A stretch of 64,000 nucleotides of DNA from Pelotomaculum sp. (GCA_018435055.1 JAHDOA010000022.1:1-64000); one strand, 5' to 3'. Positions 19,881 to 28,562 are shown, counted from the stretch's first letter. The notes: generated from the sequence alone by a model not told the origin. Made by a program: numbers and translations.

Positions 19881-20696
19881 TTGCCTCCCGTTATTATAAA
19901 AACGATTAGAATAAGGAAAAGGTACCTGGTTGCCCTGGCGATCCTGGCATTCCTTTCCTTCTATCTGACCAGAGCCCAGATTGACAGAGCTGAAAGGCAG
20001 ACTGTCGAAGTTATGTCCCGGGCGCTGGCAGGCAGGGTGATCGTGGTAGATCCCGGCCACGGCGGCGATGAACCGGGTGTTGTCGGGGAAAGCGGGGTCG
20101 AAGAAAAGGAAATTACCCTGATGGTGGGCAAACTGCTGGCGGAAAACCTGGCCCGGGCCGGCGCTATGGTCCTGATGACAAGGGAAACGGACAGCGACCT
20201 CAGTGATCCGGCTACAGCCGGATTGACGGCAAAGAAAAGGGAGGACCTGGCAAGGCGGGTAGCCGTCGCCAACGATAACATGGCTGATCTATATATCAGC
20301 GTCCATGTAAATAGTTTTCCCGGCGCCAACCGCAGCGGCGCCCGGGTTTATTACCAGCCGGGGGCAATCGAAGGCGGGAAAGCCGGTCGGCATATCCAAT
20401 CGGCGCTCTCCCAGGTTTTAAAAAACACCAGTCACCAGCCGGCGGAGGTTGATTACTATATAACCAGAAACACGGCCATGGCTGCGGTGGTAGTGGAGGC
20501 AGGGTATATTTCCAATGAAACCGAGGAAAAGCTGATGCTCGACCCGGTTTACCAGAGCAAGCTGGCCTGGGCCATATATGCGGGGGCTGTGAAATATTTT
20601 GCCGTGGAGAACCCTCCCACTCAGAAACAGCCGGGAAATGAGGGGGTTATTCAAACTTTCAAAGAGCACGAAGGGGAGATTTTGCAGGAGCCATAA
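19881..20696 (+). CDS. cwlD: N-acetylmuramoyl-L-alanine amidase, CwlD-like
   Basis: About 271 residues. A single N-terminal hydrophobic segment (YLVALAILAFLSFYL) is followed by an Amidase_3 domain. Zn ligands are seen in VVDPGHGGDEPG, EKEI and SVHVNSF, and the catalytic glutamate is probably in VVVEAGYISNETEE. The TTG start at 19881 has GAAAGGGG just upstream, unlike the in-frame ATG at 19848. In spore formers CwlD trims peptide side chains to make muramic-lactam in the spore cortex, needed for germination; this fits size and topology. Another cell-wall amidase of the same family is possible. Confidence 0.83.
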   Translation: MPPVIIKTIRIRKRYLVALAILAFLSFYLTRAQIDRAERQTVEVMSRALAGRVIVVDPGHGGDEPGVVGESGVEEKEITLMVGKLLAENLARAGAMVLMTRETDSDLSDPATAGLTAKKREDLARRVAVANDNMADLYISVHVNSFPGANRSGARVYYQPGAIEGGKAGRHIQSALSQVLKNTSHQPAEVDYYITRNTAMAAVVVEAGYISNETEEKLMLDPVYQSKLAWAIYAGAVKYFAVENPPTQKQPGNEGVIQTFKEHEGEILQEP

Positions 20697-20787
20697 TAAC
20701 CGGAGAGAGCGAGTATATTGCTGTCTTTTTTGTTTAGTCCTGTCGAATTTTGTCATTAATAACTTTCCGTGGAAACAATTTTTTCTG

Positions 20788-20816
20788 TTGACACGCTATT
20801 ACCAATTTGCTAATAT
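20788..20816 (+). promoter_or_regulatory. Sigma-A-type promoter upstream of the DUF1659 gene
   Basis: TTGACA (20788-20793), a 17-base spacer and TAATAT (20811-20816). A terminator-like hairpin follows before the first gene. Confidence 0.65.
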
Positions 20817-20831
20817 AACAATAGAACATAC

Positions 20832-20878
20832 GTTTGGGGCGGGCAAATATTAAGCATTTACCTGCCCCAAATGTTTTT
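20832..20878 (+). terminator. Terminator-like hairpin in the leader of the DUF1659 gene
   Basis: GTTTGGGGC and GCCCCAAAT pair over a long, imperfect stem (GGGCAAAT against ATTTACCT inside) and run into TGTTTTTATTT. It lies between the promoter at 20788 and the gene at 20948, so it could be an attenuator. Confidence 0.6.
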
Positions 20879-20947
20879 ATTTGCCCCCCTCCAAACAACA
20901 CAAGGAGTGAAGGTGAAAAAGCCTTCTCCAGATAAGGAGGTGAAACA

Positions 20948-21172
20948 ATGGCAGTAAACAAAGTCCCCACTAGTTCTGTGCTCAGGCTGGAGCTCAATGT
21001 TGGAATTGGCGACAACGGCAACCCGGTTTATCGCACCAAAAGCCTGAACAATGTCAAGCCCGCCGCGACTGACCAGGATCTTTTCGACGTGGCCGCTGCG
21101 ATTGCCGATATGCAGGATTACACACTGAACGGTATTTCCCGCGTCGACAGCGCCCAGCTGGCGGAGGACTAA
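20948..21172 (+). CDS. DUF1659 family protein
   Basis: 74 residues, soluble, with no catalytic motif. The pattern (AVNKVPTSSVLRLEL at the start, then VYRTKSLNNVKP and a DVAAAIADMQ helix) matches the small Firmicute DUF1659 family. Function unknown. ATG behind AGATAAGGAGGTGAAACA. It is followed by DUF2922 and YvrJ proteins, a trio that travels together in Firmicutes. Confidence 0.85.
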   Translation: MAVNKVPTSSVLRLELNVGIGDNGNPVYRTKSLNNVKPAATDQDLFDVAAAIADMQDYTLNGISRVDSAQLAED

Positions 21173-21219
21173 TATACACTAATTATTGCTAATTATTATG
21201 GTAGAAAGGAGGAAACGTA

Positions 21220-21453
21220 TTGGCAGCTACCAGCAAAACACTGCGCATGGTTTTCAAGAGCCAGGCCGGGAGGAACGTTACCATTACCCTGGACAACCCC
21301 CGCAGCGACCTGTCCAGCGCTGAGATTGAAGCAGCCATGGACCTGATTATTGCCCGGAATATCTTCACCAGTTCGGGCGGTGATCTGGTGTCCAAGCAGG
21401 ACATCAAGATTATTGACACCACCACAGACGACCTTTACGACCCGCCCGCCTAG
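21220..21453 (+). CDS. DUF2922 family protein
   Basis: 77 residues. It opens LRMVFKSQAGRNVTITLDNP and contains an AAMDLIIARNIF helix, as in DUF2922 proteins. Function unknown. TTG start behind GAAAGGAGGAAACG. Second of the trio. Confidence 0.87.
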   Translation: MAATSKTLRMVFKSQAGRNVTITLDNPRSDLSSAEIEAAMDLIIARNIFTSSGGDLVSKQDIKIIDTTTDDLYDPPA

Positions 21454-21542
21454 GAAACGGGCGTTAACATAAATTAAGCCGGGCAGGAAGGCTTCCCCTT
21501 CCTGTCCGGTGCGTGATCCCGGAATTTAAATAAAGAAAAGGA

Positions 21543-21695
21543 GTGGTTCAACTGGAAGCTATCCTGCAGGCGGTGGGTAATGTAGGCTTTCCCATAGCCG
21601 TAGCCGCGTACTTGCTGGTGCGCATCGAAGGCAAGCTGGAGGCGCTGGCAGCCAGTATTGCCAGGCTGGCCGAAGCAGTGGCGGGTGAGCGGTAG
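21543..21695 (+). CDS. YvrJ family small membrane protein
   Basis: About 50 residues, mostly one amphipathic or membrane helix (AVGNVGFPIAVAAYLLVRIE) followed by a second helix ending EAVAGER. This is the YvrJ pattern. The start is uncertain: GTG at 21543 or CTG at 21552, the latter better spaced from AAAGGAG. Function unknown. Confidence 0.8.
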   Translation: MVQLEAILQAVGNVGFPIAVAAYLLVRIEGKLEALAASIARLAEAVAGER

Positions 21696-21728
21696 CAGGA
21701 AGAGAAAAATTCGCGTGGGATTGAGGGA

Positions 21729-21758
21729 GAGCCGCCGGCTAGAAACCGGCGGCTCTTG
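21729..21758 (+). terminator. Terminator after the small-protein trio
   Basis: Perfect 10-base stem GAGCCGCCGG / CCGGCGGCTC with a 7-base loop and a short T-rich tail (TTGTT). Confidence 0.75.
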
Positions 21759-21849
21759 TTAGTGGACTCAGGCAATTATAATCTTTTTTTATAGCCCGCA
21801 TTGTGGCAACATGCTATAATTGGGATAAAATGTCCGGGGAGGGTGATCC

Positions 21850-22836
21850 ATGAATATCCTGGTAACGGGCGGCGCCGGCTATATCGGCAGCCATACGGTC
21901 CTGGAATTAGCCGCCAGGGAACACCGGGTGGTGGTACTGGACAATTTAACAAAAGGCCACCGGGCTGCGGTGCGCGGAATTGAGTTTGTCCACGGTGACA
22001 CCGGTGACACCGGGCTTTTAAAAGATATTTTTAGGAAACACCAGATCGAGGCTGTGGTCCATTTTGCCGCCAGCAGCCTGGTCGGAGAGTCTGTGCGGCA
22101 GCCAGCCGGTTACTACTATAGCAACCTGGTCAAAGGGCTGGCCCTGCTGGACGCCATGGTGGAATCAGGCGTGCTGCGCCTGGTGTTTTCCTCGACCGCA
22201 GCAGTATACGGAGAGCCGGTAGAGATACCGATCCCGGAGGAACACCCGACGGCGCCGACCAACCCGTACGGAGCGACAAAGCTGGCCCTGGAGGGGGCCA
22301 TGCGCTGGTACGATCAGGCTTACGGACTGCGCTACGCCTCCCTGCGCTATTTTAACGCAGCCGGGGCTGATCCCGCAGGGGAGATCGGGGAAGACCACAA
22401 CCCGGAGACGCACCTGATACCGCTGGTGCTCAAGTCAGCAGTGGGTCTCATCCCGCATCTGGAGGTTTTCGGCGCCGATTACCCGACCCCGGACGGCACC
22501 TGCGTCAGGGACTATATCCACGTGAGCGACCTGGCTGCGGCCCACGTCCTGGCCCTGGACGCCCTGGCAGGCGGCGCGGCCTCTTCTGTCTACAACCTTG
22601 GCAATGGAAACGGGTACAGCGTTCTGGAAGTGATTAAAGCCGCCGAAGAGGTGGTGGGGAAGCCGATTAACATCAAATACGGGCCCAGACGGCAGGGCGA
22701 CCCGGCGGCGCTGGTGGCCGGCTCCCGCAAAATTATGGATGAACTGGGCTGGCGCCCCCGCTTCGCGGATTTAAAGACGGTCATAGAAACGGCCTGGCGC
22801 TGGCACAGCAGCCACCCGGCCGGTTTCGACAAATAA
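21850..22836 (+). CDS. galE: UDP-glucose 4-epimerase
   Basis: A 328-residue extended short-chain dehydrogenase that interconverts UDP-glucose and UDP-galactose. NAD-binding GGAGYIGSH at the N-terminus, catalytic Ser region FSSTAAVYG and YxxxK motif PYGATKLALE, then RYFNAAGAD and DGTCVRDYIHVSDLA, all typical of GalE. ATG behind GGGGAGGGTGATCC. It stands alone here, with a REP-like repeat directly after its stop. Confidence 0.93.
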   Translation: MNILVTGGAGYIGSHTVLELAAREHRVVVLDNLTKGHRAAVRGIEFVHGDTGDTGLLKDIFRKHQIEAVVHFAASSLVGESVRQPAGYYYSNLVKGLALLDAMVESGVLRLVFSSTAAVYGEPVEIPIPEEHPTAPTNPYGATKLALEGAMRWYDQAYGLRYASLRYFNAAGADPAGEIGEDHNPETHLIPLVLKSAVGLIPHLEVFGADYPTPDGTCVRDYIHVSDLAAAHVLALDALAGGAASSVYNLGNGNGYSVLEVIKAAEEVVGKPINIKYGPRRQGDPAALVAGSRKIMDELGWRPRFADLKTVIETAWRWHSSHPAGFDK

Positions 22837-22837
22837 C

Positions 22838-22866
22838 CGTGCCACGGGGACGGTTCTCGTGGCACG
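22838..22866 (+). repeat. REP-like repeat, type A, after galE
   Basis: CGTGCCA, core CGGGGACGGTTCTCG, TGGCACG, with perfectly pairing 7-base arms, one base after the galE stop codon. Confidence 0.87.
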
Positions 22867-22879
22867 CCAGGGTACAATG

Positions 22880-23098
22880 GGACGGTTAGCGATGCGTAGT
22901 TTCATAGATTCCATGAGCCATTCATGGTCTGCACGAATCAAAGAAACCTTTAATGCCGGCATCCATGATGTAGTTGGTTTGCCGTTTTTCCAGGTAGTGG
23001 TTTAGAATCTTGAGCGCGTTGCGGCATCCCCGGTTGGGCGGGAATCAAAAGGACCAATCAAAAATTCCGGTTTGTAGAGGGTGTTGAGGATTTTCACC
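22880..23098 (-). pseudogene. Decayed group II intron reverse transcriptase fragment
   Basis: Read on the minus strand, three frames together give a group II intron RT: KILNTLYKPEF, then NRGCRNALKILNHYLE and TNYIMDAGIKGFFD (the RT block normally VDADIKGFFD), then DHEWLMESMKLRIANRP. At least two frameshifts and stop codons break it, and both the N-terminus and the catalytic YADD part are missing. A fossil of an intron-encoded protein. The rest of the galE-to-oxidoreductase gap holds only repeats. Confidence 0.8.
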
Positions 23099-23163
23099 GG
23101 TGCTTACTCTGATGCTGTAGAATGTTCCCGGTTTAAAGGATTCAATGAGATCTCTCCAACCCC

Positions 23164-23313
23164 TCGATGACAAGGATCTATTCGGGCCGTCCCGCCGGCG
23201 CCCCAAATGTTGTCAACAACCCCGTCCCCCTGACACCTTCGATGACAAGGATCTATTCGGGCCGTCCCGCCGGCGCCCCAAATGTTGTCAACAACCCCGT
23301 CCCCCTGACACCT
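23164..23313 (+). repeat. Perfect 75-base tandem duplication containing type B REP-like repeats
   Basis: Two identical 75-base units (23164-23238 and 23239-23313). Each ends in a type B element: GTTGTCA, core ACAACCCCGTCCCCC, TGACACC. The second unit abuts the stop codon of the oppositely oriented oxidoreductase gene. Confidence 0.9.
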
Positions 23314-23314
23314 T

Positions 23315-24265
23315 TTAGTCAGGTTCCTCCTCAATTTCTCTGGCCAGTTTATCAAAGATTTTTTGTACCGGCAGTATTTCTTTGACTTTGAAAACATTTT
23401 TACCGGTAAATACGACACCTTCGTCGACCTGCCCCAAACGGGAGTTTTCCAATGCCCGGATGATGCAGTATTCCCGGGAACACTCTTTGAGGCAGCCGTC
23501 GCATTCCTCCGGCTCAGGCACGGTCTTGTCCAGTATTTTTTTAACGAAAGGGTTGAGCAGCGCCCGGCCCGGCATACCCACCGGGCTTGAAATAAGCACC
23601 ACGTCGTCGGAGGTGGCTTTCAGGTACATTTGTTTAAATGCCTCGGACACGGCGCATTCCATACTAAGCACAAAGCGGGTCGCCATTTGCACGCCGCTTG
23701 CGCCAAGCCTGATCGCCCTGGCGATACCGCTGCCATCTACAATACCCCCGGCGGCAATCACAGGTATTTTTACTGAAGAGGCGATTTCCGGTAAAATTTC
23801 TTCGATTGAACGGCAGGTCCCCAAATGCCCCCCGGCTTCCACCCCTTCCGCCACTATAGCGGAAGCCCCCTGTTTTTCAGCGATTTTGGCCAGTTTGGCG
23901 GAAGACACGATGGATACGATCGGGGTATCGGATTCCCTGCCCCACTTGAAAATGTCCCTGGAAAAGCCGGCCCCGGTAATGATCAGGTCAATCTTTTCCT
24001 CTATTGCCGTGTGCACCAGGGCAGCGAACTGCCTTACGGCAAACATGATGTTGATGCCGATGATCCCTTTTGAGTTGCGCCGCGCGGTCCTGATTTCATT
24101 TCTCAGTTCGTCCAGCGACATGCCGGTAGCAGCGATAATGCCGATGCCGCCGGCATTGGCTACGGCCGTGGCGAGCGGGGCCGTGGATACCCGGATGGCC
24201 ATTCCTCCCTGGATGATTGGGTAACGGGGCGCCAGGCGGCCAATTTTCAGTGATGGAAATTTCAT
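23315..24265 (-). CDS. NAD(P)H-dependent flavin oxidoreductase (nitronate monooxygenase/FabK-like)
   Basis: A 316-residue FMN-binding TIM barrel. Conserved blocks are PIIQGGMAIRVS at the N-terminus, ANAGGIGIIAA, VAEGVEAGGHLG, IPVIAAGGI and LGASGVQMATRF. The C-terminal part has a cysteine-rich stretch (ECDGCLKECSREYC) found in clostridial members, possibly for metal or Fe-S binding. Activity could be nitronate oxidation or enoyl-ACP reduction (FabK); no fatty-acid genes are nearby, so the first or an unknown role is likelier. ATG 24265 or TTG 24268 behind AAGGAG. Confidence 0.82.
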   Translation of the reverse strand: MKFPSLKIGRLAPRYPIIQGGMAIRVSTAPLATAVANAGGIGIIAATGMSLDELRNEIRTARRNSKGIIGINIMFAVRQFAALVHTAIEEKIDLIITGAGFSRDIFKWGRESDTPIVSIVSSAKLAKIAEKQGASAIVAEGVEAGGHLGTCRSIEEILPEIASSVKIPVIAAGGIVDGSGIARAIRLGASGVQMATRFVLSMECAVSEAFKQMYLKATSDDVVLISSPVGMPGRALLNPFVKKILDKTVPEPEECDGCLKECSREYCIIRALENSRLGQVDEGVVFTGKNVFKVKEILPVQKIFDKLAREIEEEPD

Positions 24266-24548
24266 CAAAATCCTATTTCTCCTTAAAACAATTTATCCAT
24301 TATATATTATCCCAACGGGTAATCTAAATATAAGTTTAATTGGAAAATTTGGCAATCTAAAGACTCTAAATTACCGGCTTTCGTGGCAAATTATACATTT
24401 TTCTTTTGGTTAATTCAAATATTCTATGTTAAATGGTATAATCCTTTGCACTGCGGCAAAAACGGTGTAATATTTAATGTGAGTTAAAATGCTAACTAAT
24501 TAGAAACAAGTATATTGCGTTTACTCAAATTAACATATTAATAGTTAG

Positions 24549-24659
24549 ATGAGGCGCCTGAAGGTGTTTTACTGCCAGCCGGACGATGATGACGACCTGG
24601 CGGATTTATTGAAAAATTTTGTGCTGCGGCTGGCAAATGAAACTTTTGTAATAGATTGA
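24549..24659 (+). CDS. Possible 36-residue acidic small protein
   Basis: An ATG-to-TGA frame encoding 36 residues, with an acidic run (QPDDDDDLADLL) and a hydrophobic helix (KNFVLRLANETF). A GGTATAAT box lies about 100 bases upstream, but no good ribosome site is seen. Its end overlaps the -35 box of the M-box promoter. It may be a real small gene or a remnant. The remaining sequence of the 24.27-24.70 kb gap is AT-rich with nothing recognisable. Confidence 0.25.
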   Translation: MRRLKVFYCQPDDDDDLADLLKNFVLRLANETFVID

Positions 24660-24684
24660 CAGACGGGGTAATTTCCGATATAGT
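24656..24684 (+). promoter_or_regulatory. Sigma-A-type promoter of the M-box/mgtE transcript
   Basis: TTGACA (24656-24661), a 17-base spacer and TATAGT (24679-24684), about 20 bases before the conserved start of the M-box. Confidence 0.75.
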
Positions 24685-24704
24685 AAGACTGCTAAAAAAA
24701 TATT

Positions 24705-24914
24705 TTCTTCGTTAGGTGAGGCTTCTACACAGACACATGCCACTGCCCGGAAATGTCGAGAGACGCCGACGGGTTAACAGGTACTGCCGGCTTAAGGTTT
24801 TACTTAATGTGGCTGGGTTTGACCCTAGCTGTGTACGTGTCAAAACTTTCACGAGTGGAGAAGGTTTATCTGTGTGATGCTGGAAAAACCTTCTATTTAG
24901 AGAGGGTTTTTTGT
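24705..24914 (+). ncRNA. M-box (ykoK) magnesium riboswitch with terminator
   Basis: Contains the hallmark blocks CTTCGTTAGGTGAGGCT, CTACACAGACACATGCCACTG, GAAATGTCGAGAGACGCC and GGGTTAACAGG in the usual order. It ends in an intrinsic terminator (AAAACCTTCTATTT with AGAGAGGGTTTTTTG, 24885-24914), and AGAAGGTTT upstream can form the competing stem. High Mg2+ should favour termination and so lower mgtE expression. Confidence 0.93.
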
Positions 24915-25004
24915 CGTTTTGGTATGAGTGCAGCACCGCCTGCAAACCATATAACCAGGGCCAGGGGCTGGTGATCAGCCTGTTGCCGGAGGGAGGTTTA
25001 GATT

Positions 25005-26366
25005 ATGACTGCGTTTAATGAAAATCTGGTCGATATAATCCGCGATGCCCTGCGCAGCGTGGAATCGAGAGAAAACCTCCCGATCCTGCTGGAAGACCTG
25101 CAGCCGTTTGACCTTGCCAGCATCCTGCCGGAATTTGAGAAGCAGGAACAGCTGAGCCTGATGTCTGTGCTGCCGGCCGGCAAGGTCGCCGATATGCTGG
25201 AGTACCTGGAGCCGGTGCAGCAGTACTGGTTTTTGTTCCACCTGGGAGAGCCCTTTGCCCGGGAAGTATTAAACGGCATGTCCAGTGATATCATCGTCGA
25301 TTTTTTTGCGGCGATACACGCGCGGCAGGCTGACCGGCTGTTTCAGTGGCTGCCGGAAGAATACCAGGTAAAGGTTCGCTCGCTGATGAGCTATCCGGAA
25401 AACACCGCCGGCGGACTGGCCATTGTGGAATACGTGGCCGCCCGGCAGAACTGGACTGCGGAACAGGCCCTTGCTCACGTCCGGAAGATCGGCAACGAGG
25501 CTGAAATTGTATCTTACGTGTTCGTGTTGGACGCGGCCGGCAGGCTTGTCGGTATTGTGTCCCTGCGTGAGCTGATCCTCGCGGCGCCGAAGACAAAACT
25601 GGCGGAGTTTATGAACAGCAGTGTTATCTCTGTCAACGCCGACACTGACCAGGAAGAAGTGGCCCGGGTCTTCGGCCAGTACGACCTTGTCGCCCTGCCC
25701 GTGGTGGATGGGAGCGGCAGGATGGTAGGCATCATTACGGTCGACGACGTTCTTGACGTTGTCGAAGAAGAAGCCACGGAGGACATCCAGCTTTTGGGCG
25801 GCAGCCAGCCGTTGGAGGAGCCTTACATGCAGGCCGGGTTTTTTTCACTGTACCGCAAGCGGATCGGCTGGCTGCTGGTCCTTTTCGTAGCCCAGGCCTT
25901 TACCAGCAACATCCTCAGACATTATGAGGGAGTGCTGAGCGAAGTGATCTCGCTGGCCTTGTTCATACCACTGCTGATCGGCACCGGCGGCAACGCCGGA
26001 TCACAGGCGTCTACACTGGTAGTCCGGGCGCTCGCTGTGGGCGAGGTAACCGTCCGGGATTTTGCCAGGGTGGTCTGGCGAGAGTCCCGTTTAGGGCTGC
26101 TGCTGGGTTTGACCATGGCGGTGGCCACGTTTTTAAGAGCGTTGACAATTGGTGGTTCGATGTACCTGGGTATTACAGTCGCTGCTACCGTTGTCGCTAT
26201 AGTAGCGGTTAGCTCGACGGTCGGCGCCGGGATCCCCATTGTGGGCCGGCGGCTGGGGATAGACCCCGCAGTGCTTTCAGCCCCTGTGATTACTACCATC
26301 ATCGATTCAGCCGGCCTGTTCATATACTTTGAATTTGCGCGCCACATTCTTAACCTCGGCCACTAG
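25005..26366 (+). CDS. mgtE: Magnesium transporter MgtE
   Basis: A 453-residue Mg2+ channel. The N-terminal superhelical domain (about 1-130) has the LLEDLQPFDLASILPEF and ENTAGGLA segments. Two CBS domains follow (about 135-255), and five membrane helices fill the C-terminal third, including the pore signature GTGGNAGSQAST. ATG behind GGAGGGAGGTTTAGATT. Control by the upstream M-box gives low expression when Mg2+ is plentiful. Confidence 0.95.
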   Translation: MTAFNENLVDIIRDALRSVESRENLPILLEDLQPFDLASILPEFEKQEQLSLMSVLPAGKVADMLEYLEPVQQYWFLFHLGEPFAREVLNGMSSDIIVDFFAAIHARQADRLFQWLPEEYQVKVRSLMSYPENTAGGLAIVEYVAARQNWTAEQALAHVRKIGNEAEIVSYVFVLDAAGRLVGIVSLRELILAAPKTKLAEFMNSSVISVNADTDQEEVARVFGQYDLVALPVVDGSGRMVGIITVDDVLDVVEEEATEDIQLLGGSQPLEEPYMQAGFFSLYRKRIGWLLVLFVAQAFTSNILRHYEGVLSEVISLALFIPLLIGTGGNAGSQASTLVVRALAVGEVTVRDFARVVWRESRLGLLLGLTMAVATFLRALTIGGSMYLGITVAATVVAIVAVSSTVGAGIPIVGRRLGIDPAVLSAPVITTIIDSAGLFIYFEFARHILNLGH

Positions 26367-26591
26367 CCGATATTGCAAACGACAAGCGCCGGGGACGGTT
26401 CCCGTATGCCTTTTTTGTGTTTTATATACAATATTATTACAAAAGGACCCCCTTGTTTTTCTACTGAAAGCATCTTTAAATGCCGCACTTTGCATTTTTT
26501 TGGAGATTTACTATTAATCTTGACAATCTCTTAAGATTAATATAGTAAAATATATTTATAAATTTATCTGGATGTTAAAGGAGGTTTATTG

Positions 26592-27746
26592 ATGGTTAAA
26601 TTTTTCAAGATGCCGGCGGTGAAAATAGGGAGCGTATTTTTAGCCGGTATGCTGGTTGTAGTCCTAATGTCATTAGCTTCCGGCCTGCACGGGTTGCCCA
26701 GCGTCACCTGGGCGGATGAGAACAGCGCCGCAGTTATGCAGAGCACGCAACTACCCGGACTAGGGCCGGATACTATCCCGAATATGGTTTCCATGGCCGG
26801 CCCGGCTGTGGTTAGGATCAATACTACTACGATCAGCGAAATTCAGCTTGACCCATTTTTTAACGACCCCTTCTTCAGGCAGTTTTTCGGCAGCCAGTTC
26901 GGCGTCCCGTCACAGCAGCAGGAAAGCCACGGGTTGGGCTCGGGTTTCATTATTTCAACTGATGGCTATATATTAACAAATGAGCATGTAATTGAAGGCG
27001 TCAGCCAAATTGAAGTAAACTTATCCAACACGGATAAGCCATACCCGGCCAGGCTGGTGGGGGCAGACAAAGACCTTGACCTGGCTGTGCTTAAAATTGA
27101 GGCTGACAGTGAGCTACCCGCTGTGACCATGGGTGATTCCAACAGCATCAGGGTCGGGGACTGGGTGGTGGCTATCGGCAACCCATACGGACTGGACCAC
27201 ACCGTGACAGTGGGAGTAATCAGCGCCAAGGGCCGGCCGATGAATATAGGTGACCGGCAGTACCGCAACCTGCTCCAGACCGACGCGTCGATCAACCCCG
27301 GCAACAGCGGCGGACCGCTGCTCAATTTAAAAGGGGAAGTAGTGGGGATCAACACCGCTATCAACTCACAAGCCCAGGGGATTGGCTTTGCCATTCCCAG
27401 CAGTACGGTCAAGTCTGTTATTGACGACCTGATCAACAAAGGCGGGGTTGCCCATCCCTGGCTCGGTGTTTACCTGCAATCGCTGCCCGAAGATTCAGCC
27501 CAATCTTTCGGGCTGAGTGAGCCCAAAGGGGCCTTGATAGCAGAGGTGATCAGCGGTTCCCCAGCCGATAAGGCGGGCTTGATGAAAGGCGATGTTATTG
27601 TGGGCTATAGCGGCAGTGCCGTTACCAACCCTGATCAATTAATCGAACTAGTGCAGGGGACCAGCATTGGCAGTCAGGTAGAAATACAGTTTATCAGGAA
27701 CAGTGAAGCAAAAGTAGTTGTAATTACAATTGAAGCCAAGCAATAA
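26592..27746 (+). CDS. HtrA/DegP-type trypsin-like serine protease
   Basis: 384 residues. An N-terminal hydrophobic signal or anchor segment (about 12-32) places the rest outside the cell. The protease domain shows the catalytic triad His in LTNEHVIEG, Asp in DKDLDLAVLKI and Ser in NPGNSGGPLLN. One PDZ domain (about 285-375; GALIAEVISGSPADKAGL) follows. Extracytoplasmic quality-control protease. ATG behind AAAGGAGG. A TTGACA box at 26520 is present, but the -10 (TATAGT) is only 15 bases away. Confidence 0.92.
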   Translation: MVKFFKMPAVKIGSVFLAGMLVVVLMSLASGLHGLPSVTWADENSAAVMQSTQLPGLGPDTIPNMVSMAGPAVVRINTTTISEIQLDPFFNDPFFRQFFGSQFGVPSQQQESHGLGSGFIISTDGYILTNEHVIEGVSQIEVNLSNTDKPYPARLVGADKDLDLAVLKIEADSELPAVTMGDSNSIRVGDWVVAIGNPYGLDHTVTVGVISAKGRPMNIGDRQYRNLLQTDASINPGNSGGPLLNLKGEVVGINTAINSQAQGIGFAIPSSTVKSVIDDLINKGGVAHPWLGVYLQSLPEDSAQSFGLSEPKGALIAEVISGSPADKAGLMKGDVIVGYSGSAVTNPDQLIELVQGTSIGSQVEIQFIRNSEAKVVVITIEAKQ

Positions 27747-28033
27747 GTAACAGCTTTACATTGTAATTGGACTGGAGCTTACCATTTTTTTTGTTGTGTC
27801 CACACCTAAGGTTCTCCTGCTGCATATGGGATATCCTCAACAGGTGTGTTTTTGTTCCTTTTATGCAATACAGTGAGGGAGAACCGTCTCCATATTGTAC
27901 CTAAAGGTCTGCGTTGACAAATATAAGGCCGCTAAGGTAAGCTATAAAGGATACTAAGATGGTAGGGATTACAGGCAAAAGAGAGATGGGTATAATATTC
28001 ATGGGTATAATATTCTTAGAGGGGGGTTTTTGA

Positions 28034-28489
28034 TTGAGGTTTTCTACGCGGTCACGGTACGGACTGCGGGCAATGTTGGAACTTGCGTTTAATTACGAGA
28101 AAAAAGAACCGACGCCGCTTTTTCAAATTGCGGAAAAGCAGTTAATTTCTGAGGGTTACCTGGAACATATGATGACTGTACTGCGTAAAGGAGGACTGGT
28201 CCGCAGCGTGCGGGGCGCCCAGGGCGGCTATCTGCTGATGCGGGATCCCGCCAGGATAACCGCCGGTGAGATCATCAGGTGTTTGGAGGGACCGCTTGGC
28301 CCCACAGGTTGTGTAAGTGAAGAAGACCCGGAAAACTGTATAAGAGCGGATTTTTGCGTGACGAAGCACCTCTGGGAAAAAGTCAGGGAAGCAACCGCAT
28401 CAGTGTTGGACAGCGTCACCCTGGCGGATCTATGCAGGCAAGCCGGGGAACAGCGCCGCTCCAAGGACGAAGACATGTATTGTTTATAG
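28034..28489 (+). CDS. Rrf2-family transcriptional regulator (IscR/CymR-like)
   Basis: 151 residues with an N-terminal winged helix (STRSRYGLRAMLELA) and the conserved GGLVRSVRGAQGGYLLMR wing. Three cysteines (C-x8-C-x5-C in GCVSEEDPENCIRADFC) match the Fe-S ligand pattern of IscR-type proteins. The cysteine-free CymR would be the alternative. It lies upstream of a cysteine desulfurase and near cysK/cysE, so it probably senses Fe-S or cysteine status and controls these genes. TTG start behind GAGGGGGG. Confidence 0.88.
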   Translation: MRFSTRSRYGLRAMLELAFNYEKKEPTPLFQIAEKQLISEGYLEHMMTVLRKGGLVRSVRGAQGGYLLMRDPARITAGEIIRCLEGPLGPTGCVSEEDPENCIRADFCVTKHLWEKVREATASVLDSVTLADLCRQAGEQRRSKDEDMYCL

Positions 28490-28562
28490 ATAAAATAGCA
28501 GCTTGTCTCCTAGCGCAAATTAGCCCCAAGTTAAAGTTTATAAAACTGTAAATCGAAAACTG

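Noticed and set aside
26385-26410. Segment CGCCGGGGACGGTTCCCG after mgtE as a further repeat copy
   Set aside because: Core matches, but the arms do not pair, so it is at most a decayed copy. The same applies to GGAGAACCGTCTCC near 27875.
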